The notes under the pieces: model-generated
What the model was told of the DNA's origin: nothing
What the model saw: the letters and a program-made list of their open reading frames with translations, nothing else
The model's database searches: none
Shown here: positions 7,500-11,604 of the stretch, in pieces
How positions within the stretch are numbered: the stretch's first letter is position 1
How the letters are laid out: each line of letters begins with the position of its first letter
Translations under genes and position numbers: made by a program
Assembly (NCBI GenBank): GCA_949297205.1
Contig: CASFSH010000141.1
Coordinates: 1 to 11,604 of the forward strand
Length of the DNA: 11,604 nt
Source: an uncultured Bacillota bacterium
Lineage (GTDB): Bacteria > Bacillota > Clostridia > UBA1381
Reading direction: 5' to 3'

Positions 7500-7916
7500 G
7501 TGAAAAACAATGCTAAAATATCAATTAAAAGTATGAGAGATAATGATGAAAATGATATTATAGAATTAGTGGTTGACGGCGGCTTTTATGAAAAAAACGG
7601 GAGTTGGTATATCTTTTATGATGAAAAAGAAGAAATGGGTATGCAAAACTGTTCCGTTATGATAAAAATTAATGAAGATAAAACCGTTGTGACAAGAAAA
7701 GGTGATTTTTATTCAAAGATGGAATATAAAGCCGGATGTTCCGACGAGTTTTTATACAATACTCCTTATGGAACAATGGAAATGATTTTGAAAACTCACA
7801 AAAATATATATTTTTTTGATCAGGGCGGCGGAAAATTAGAATTAGAATACAGTATCAAATTTCAGAATGAACAGAGCAAAAATACTTTAACAGTAAGTGT
7901 ATGCAGTAATAAGTAA
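7500..7916 (+). CDS. DUF1934 / YwiB-like small beta-barrel protein
   Basis: A 138-residue soluble protein with no signal peptide or membrane segment. The pattern, an early GGFYEKNGSWYIFYDEKEEMGM stretch in two parts (27-36 and 37-48), a central short-strand region, then YNTPYGTMEM (about 86-95) and a Gly-rich GGGKLELEYSI, matches my recollection of the DUF1934 family (Bacillus YwiB), which folds as a calycin-like barrel and has no established function. The start is GTG at 7500, since the ATG at 7498 is followed at once by TGA; GGAGG (7489-7493) lies six bases before the GTG. It follows ddl by 39 bases and precedes the protease by 54, with no terminator in either gap, so an envelope-linked role is possible but only by association. 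Confidence 0.75.
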   Translation: MKNNAKISIKSMRDNDENDIIELVVDGGFYEKNGSWYIFYDEKEEMGMQNCSVMIKINEDKTVVTRKGDFYSKMEYKAGCSDEFLYNTPYGTMEMILKTHKNIYFFDQGGGKLELEYSIKFQNEQSKNTLTVSVCSNK

Positions 7917-7970
7917 AATTATGATGGGGAAGAAGTACAGAAATGTTTTGAAGAAAGTGAGGCAAATTAT

Positions 7971-9422
7971 ATGACAATAAACAAAAGAGTAGCAGCAATA
8001 TCAATGATTGTTATAATGCTTTTTGCTTCATCGGTGTATGCTGAAGAAGAACAAAGCAATGAATATACATATGTTGATAAACTATTCGGATATGCGTCGG
8101 AGATGTATGTTGATGAAACTTTAACAAAGGAAGAAATATTTGACAGGGCGCTGAATAAATACCTTGAAGAAAATCCGGATGCTGTTCTTGATATATTAAA
8201 AGCAGGATTTTCCGAAATAGATGATTATACTGAATTTTACACACCTGATGATTATCAACAGTATGTTGACAGTATAAATCATACTTTTTACGGAATAGGT
8301 GTTATAATTCAGAAAACAGGAAGCTATGTAGAATTGGTTCGTGTTCTTGATGATGGTGACGCAAAAGCTGTAGGAATGGAAATTGGAGATAAAATAATTA
8401 ATGTTGACGGTATTGACATGAAAGATAAAACTGTTGACGAAGTACAGACAGCTATTGTAGGAGAATTGGGAACAACAGTAAATATAACTGTTTTGAGAGG
8501 AAAACAAGAACTTACATTTACTCTTACAAGAAAGGCGGTTAGCGCTACAACAGTTGATTATTTAATGCTTGATAATAATATAGCATATATTTCCATTTTA
8601 AATTTTGCACAGACAACATCTCAGGAATTTGCTGCGGTTCTTGAAGAATTGGACAAAAATAATATCACGCAAATTATTCTTGATATGAGAGATAATCCCG
8701 GAGGGTACTTGGTTTCTGCTGTGGAAATTGCTAATATGATTGTTCCGGAAGGAATAATTGTTCAGACAATGTACAGACAGAGTGAAAATAATGTAACATT
8801 CTATTCAGACCTTAAAGAAGCAAAATATAAGTTTGCTGTTTTGGTAAATGAAAATACCGCAAGTGCAGCGGAAATTCTTACCGGTGCAATGCAGGATTCG
8901 GGTATAGCTACTGTAATAGGGGAAACAACATACGGTAAAGCGGTTATCCAGGAAATGTATACATTAAAAGATGGCAATGCATTTAAAATCACAACAGGAA
9001 GATACCTGACAAGAAACGGCAGAGAAATAAATCATAAGGGACTTGAACCTGATGTGTATGTGGTTAATACAACGGAAGAAATTGATGTTTCAAAATATGA
9101 TGAAATTGATTACTCTGTTGAGACCAGATTTGGTGATAAGTCGGAAAATATTTTGCCGGTAAAAGAAAGATTATATGTAATGGGATATTATTTAAGTAAT
9201 ATGGAAGATGTTTTTGATGCGGAACTTGAAGCTGCTGTTCTTGATTTCCAAATTTCAAAAGGACTCACTCCTACAGGGGCTCTTGACAGAATAACTATGG
9301 TTCAGATTGAAAATGAGTTTGCCCGGACTGAGGTTATGGTTGATAATCAGTTGTATGAGGCTTATGAATCATTTGGGGGAAACAAAGAAGATCTGATAAA
9401 ATTCCTTGAAGGTGAAGAATAA
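7971..9422 (+). CDS. Secreted S41-family C-terminal processing peptidase with PDZ and peptidoglycan-binding domains
   Basis: A 483-residue extracytoplasmic serine protease of the CtpA/CtpB type. A signal peptide (KR, hydrophobic 7-22, likely cleavage after Ala24 in SVYA) is followed by a helical N-terminal region (about 30-100), a PDZ domain (about 105-190, with YGIGVIIQ and GMEIGDKIINVDG), the S41 core (about 195-365) and a peptidoglycan-binding type 1 repeat (about 395-448). The expected Ser-Lys-Gln triad is Ser298 (NTASAAEI), Lys323 and Gln327 (YGKAVIQ), with the 25 and 4 residue spacing seen in CtpB. Such proteases are kept shut until PDZ ligands bind, and cleave exported substrates, in spore formers sometimes sigma-K checkpoint proteins. 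GAGG lies eight bases before the ATG. It is last in the probable ddl operon, before a strong terminator. Its substrate is unknown. Confidence 0.93.
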   Translation: MTINKRVAAISMIVIMLFASSVYAEEEQSNEYTYVDKLFGYASEMYVDETLTKEEIFDRALNKYLEENPDAVLDILKAGFSEIDDYTEFYTPDDYQQYVDSINHTFYGIGVIIQKTGSYVELVRVLDDGDAKAVGMEIGDKIINVDGIDMKDKTVDEVQTAIVGELGTTVNITVLRGKQELTFTLTRKAVSATTVDYLMLDNNIAYISILNFAQTTSQEFAAVLEELDKNNITQIILDMRDNPGGYLVSAVEIANMIVPEGIIVQTMYRQSENNVTFYSDLKEAKYKFAVLVNENTASAAEILTGAMQDSGIATVIGETTYGKAVIQEMYTLKDGNAFKITTGRYLTRNGREINHKGLEPDVYVVNTTEEIDVSKYDEIDYSVETRFGDKSENILPVKERLYVMGYYLSNMEDVFDAELEAAVLDFQISKGLTPTGALDRITMVQIENEFARTEVMVDNQLYEAYESFGGNKEDLIKFLEGEE

Positions 9423-9494
9423 AATTTTTGTAAAAACAAATTTGAAAATATATACTTTATAAATTTTAAAAAAAGTTATAAGGATAATAGACAT

Positions 9495-9533
9495 AAAAAG
9501 CTGCTGTAAACATGGTTTTTACAACAGCTTTTT
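9495..9533. terminator. Bidirectional terminator between convergent genes
   Basis: AAAAAGCTGCTGTAAA (9495-9510) faces TTTACAACAGCTTTTT (9518-9533) across a seven-base loop. As plus-strand RNA the stem has one C-A mismatch; as minus-strand RNA the same position is a G-U pair, so the stem is unbroken. T-rich sequence follows on the plus side (9529-9541), and the A run at 9495-9499 supplies U residues on the minus side. It serves both the protease gene and the minus-strand hydrolase gene. The 143-base gap holds nothing else I recognise. Confidence 0.8.
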
Positions 9534-9565
9534 ATATTTTTTAGAATGCATAAATAATTTTTTTT

Positions 9566-11533
9566 CTATATATCAAGAACAACCATTTGATGACAATTTA
9601 TTTCATCCACTATATATTTTACTTTATTATTTTCCTGAATAAATGGAATATCTTTCTTTTGAGGAGCAAGATATACATTTTTAACTTTTTCCGGTATTTT
9701 TAACTCAACATCAATATTGTAAACGGGATATATATCTTCAATTATTTCTGTACTTTTACCGCGTCTTACAGGTACCGCATACAGTAAGTGATTAATATAT
9801 CTGTTCTGTTGTTTCATTAATGTAGTAACACCCTGTGCGCCTAAGTTTGTTTTTATTGTTTTGTTATCGCCTAAAAGCAGGTCCAATGCATGAGTAACCA
9901 TTCTTTTCAGTATAAGAGAGCCTACATCTGCATATTCATCAAATACCTGCCATGCTATGTATATTCCATCCTTTCCTAAAACCATGCCGGGTGCCGCATA
10001 TTCGGGTTTGTTCGGAGTATGTCTGTGAGAGCAGAAATGTTCTATATCTCTGTTAAAGTACGGATTTTCACAGCCTCCTAATTCTGTACCTCCATTTAAG
10101 CTGACAACCTCTCCCTGAGAATAAAGTACATATGCAGAATCAAATAATCCCTCCATTTCAAAATCCGGTCTGAAATAGCTTGGTTTATATACATTTTCAT
10201 TGCAGTAGTTTATGCCAAAATCAAAGGCAAATTCATCTTTATCAATATATAAACCACCCTTTCCGGTTGCAAGAATTTTACCGCCGTTTTTAAGAAAAGC
10301 ATCAAGTTTTGACTTAAACTTTTCATCAACTCTCACAAGATCGGGAAGAATTATTACTTTGTATTTATTAAAATCAGAATCCATATCAACAACATCGAAC
10401 AAATATTTACCTTCCAGTAGTATTCTTGCGGCTCCCGAATCTATCTGTGTTGTAGTACCTACCTGCCCCATTCCGAAGCAGCCTGCGAAGGATTCATATG
10501 AAAACAGTGCCACGTCTGTAACTTGTTTTACATTGTCAAGCCATTCTTCCTTTGTTTCCAATTCCGCATAGGCTTCACCAATCAATTTGTATGTTGCCAT
10601 ATCCATTTTCCCTTCGGGATGCAGCTGATCTCCGATTGATGATTTTGCACCGTTTGCTGCATTCAAACTTACTTCATATTTTAACGCATTAGGGTGTTTG
10701 AAACCTCCGAATTCACCCCAACTATGATGAAATTTTCCGGTCATGCCTAAAAAATCCATTCCAAGATTTTGTACATACCTTGCGGATAATGGGAAATGAT
10801 CATAACCCCATCCGCCTGTGGGCAATGACTCAAGTTCTAAATGCGTATTCATTTCTGCAATATCACGGCGTCCCCCGGCAATATGTCCGCCGTTATGAAA
10901 TACAGGTAAACCTGGTTTTACCGAATCTATCGTTTCCCTTACCCGTTTTGTATAGTTGGCGTAAACTCTTTGTGCCAATTCATAAACTGCTTTCGGATCT
11001 TTTGGACTTTTTCCCTCATCATGTAAAGTCTTGCGGCAATTATGACAATAACAGGTCTGAATACCTACAATATCAAGAAATATTCCGTCAGCGTCGTAAT
11101 TTTCGCATACTTCTTTTATCTGTGCCAAAAGATAATCAAGATAAGGTGTATTCATACAGAATTTATGATAACCCGGTGTCAGAAAATCCTGTACCCATGT
11201 AGTATTGTCATGTTCATCTCTTACAAGCCATTCAGGATGTCTTCTTGCATATTTTTCATCTAATCCGGCAGAGATATATACAGGTGTTTTGACACCTATT
11301 TCGTGTGCCGCATCTATTTCTTCCTTTAACAGGTCAAATTTTAAATTCGGGTGCATTTCATTTGCCTTTGTAGGATGGTATGCCCATCCGTGATGACATT
11401 TTGAAAATACCGTTATAGAATTTACATGTCCGGTCTTTAAAGCCTCCTGAAATTGTTTTTTGTCAAATTGGCTTCCGATACCATCTATGGCTTCGCTCGT
11501 ATGGAAGTCTAAGTGAACTTGTCTGAAATTCAT
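9566..11533 (-). CDS. Cytoplasmic glycoside hydrolase, GHL6-type barrel plus beta-galactosidase trimerisation domain (GH151-like, possible alpha-L-fucosidase)
   Basis: A 655-residue protein with no signal peptide, so it should act on imported oligosaccharides. Residues about 1-325 look like an alpha/beta-barrel glycosidase domain (opening RQVHLDFHTSE, then AKC-type FSKCHHGWAYHP at 43-54, and DGIFLDIVGIQ at 149-159). About 338-540 resemble the beta-galactosidase trimerisation fold (ALFSYESF, VIILPDLVRVDE, FLKNGGKILATGKGG), and the tail is beta-rich. This layout and the opening motif match the family often labelled alpha-amylase-like or GHL6, which I associate with GH151 alpha-L-fucosidases. 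Asp154 is a candidate nucleophile; Glu233, Glu235, Glu274 and Asp302 are other conserved-looking acids. CYCHNC (161-166) could bind metal. AAGGAG lies seven bases before the ATG. Family is fairly sure; substrate is not, and a beta-galactosidase-like activity remains open. Confidence 0.7.
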   Translation of the reverse strand: MNFRQVHLDFHTSEAIDGIGSQFDKKQFQEALKTGHVNSITVFSKCHHGWAYHPTKANEMHPNLKFDLLKEEIDAAHEIGVKTPVYISAGLDEKYARRHPEWLVRDEHDNTTWVQDFLTPGYHKFCMNTPYLDYLLAQIKEVCENYDADGIFLDIVGIQTCYCHNCRKTLHDEGKSPKDPKAVYELAQRVYANYTKRVRETIDSVKPGLPVFHNGGHIAGGRRDIAEMNTHLELESLPTGGWGYDHFPLSARYVQNLGMDFLGMTGKFHHSWGEFGGFKHPNALKYEVSLNAANGAKSSIGDQLHPEGKMDMATYKLIGEAYAELETKEEWLDNVKQVTDVALFSYESFAGCFGMGQVGTTTQIDSGAARILLEGKYLFDVVDMDSDFNKYKVIILPDLVRVDEKFKSKLDAFLKNGGKILATGKGGLYIDKDEFAFDFGINYCNENVYKPSYFRPDFEMEGLFDSAYVLYSQGEVVSLNGGTELGGCENPYFNRDIEHFCSHRHTPNKPEYAAPGMVLGKDGIYIAWQVFDEYADVGSLILKRMVTHALDLLLGDNKTIKTNLGAQGVTTLMKQQNRYINHLLYAVPVRRGKSTEIIEDIYPVYNIDVELKIPEKVKNVYLAPQKKDIPFIQENNKVKYIVDEINCHQMVVLDI

Positions 11534-11558
11534 ATTTATTCTCCTTTTCGTGTTTTGT

Positions 11559-11564
11559 ATTATA
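11559..11564 (-). promoter_or_regulatory. Candidate -10 box for the minus-strand hydrolase gene
   Basis: Read on the minus strand, this is a perfect TATAAT, placed 25 bases before the start codon and 12 before the ribosome binding site (CTCCTT on the plus strand at 11541-11546). No good -35 hexamer lies 16-19 bases further upstream (the 17-base position reads AAAATC), so a regulator may be needed, or the box may be chance in this AT-rich end of the window. Confidence 0.35.
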
Positions 11565-11604
11565 ATTATGATAATATTGTGGATTTTAAGACGAATTTTT
11601 AATA

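Noticed and set aside
10212..11202. Plus-strand open frames of 119 and 140 codons opposite the hydrolase gene
   Set aside because: They mirror the minus-strand coding frame, show no recognisable domain, and the minus-strand protein is intact with a strong ribosome binding site.

Overview
The window is AT-rich DNA from an anaerobic Firmicute, most likely a gut-type Clostridia member (Lachnospiraceae-like or a relative). The evidence is low GC, AGA/ATA/AAA-rich codon use, strong purine-rich Shine-Dalgarno sites, a glycyl radical enzyme (which needs an anaerobic cell), and Gram-positive cell-envelope genes. No taxon marker is present, so the placement is an inference.

Layout. Bases 1-66 are the end of a gene whose tail looks like a sugar ABC transporter substrate-binding protein, closed by a terminator (93-123). 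A strong extended -10 promoter (158-186) then drives a two-gene unit: a glycyl radical diol dehydratase (278-2809), whose active-site residues fit the B12-independent 1,2-propanediol/glycerol dehydratases, and its radical SAM activase (2836-3624), which is compact and lacks the usual ferredoxin-like insert. A hairpin (3641-3680) separates this from a housekeeping run: aroB (3726-4805), lspA (4833-5297) and an RluD-type pseudouridine synthase (5315-6229). A second run, with its own probable promoter, holds a D-Ala-D-Ala ligase (6381-7460), a DUF1934/YwiB-like small protein (7500-7916) and a secreted S41 C-terminal processing protease (7971-9422). A shared hairpin at 9495-9533 ends this run and also the convergent minus-strand gene at 9566-11533, a cytoplasmic glycoside hydrolase with a GHL6-type barrel and a beta-galactosidase-type trimerisation domain, best matched to GH151-like alpha-L-fucosidases.

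How the parts may work together. 1,2-propanediol is the usual anaerobic by-product of L-fucose and L-rhamnose breakdown. A sugar-binding protein, a propanediol dehydratase pair and a possible alpha-fucosidase within 11 kb would therefore fit deoxy-sugar use, but they are not one operon, and no kinase, aldolase, lactaldehyde reductase, aldehyde dehydrogenase or microcompartment shell gene lies in the window. The central genes are core functions: shikimate pathway, lipoprotein maturation, rRNA modification, peptidoglycan precursor synthesis and envelope proteolysis.

I see no clearly new system. The points most worth checking are the compact activase, the dehydratase without nearby aldehyde-handling genes, and the specificity of the minus-strand hydrolase. 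No rRNA, tRNA, CRISPR array, insertion sequence or phage gene was recognised.
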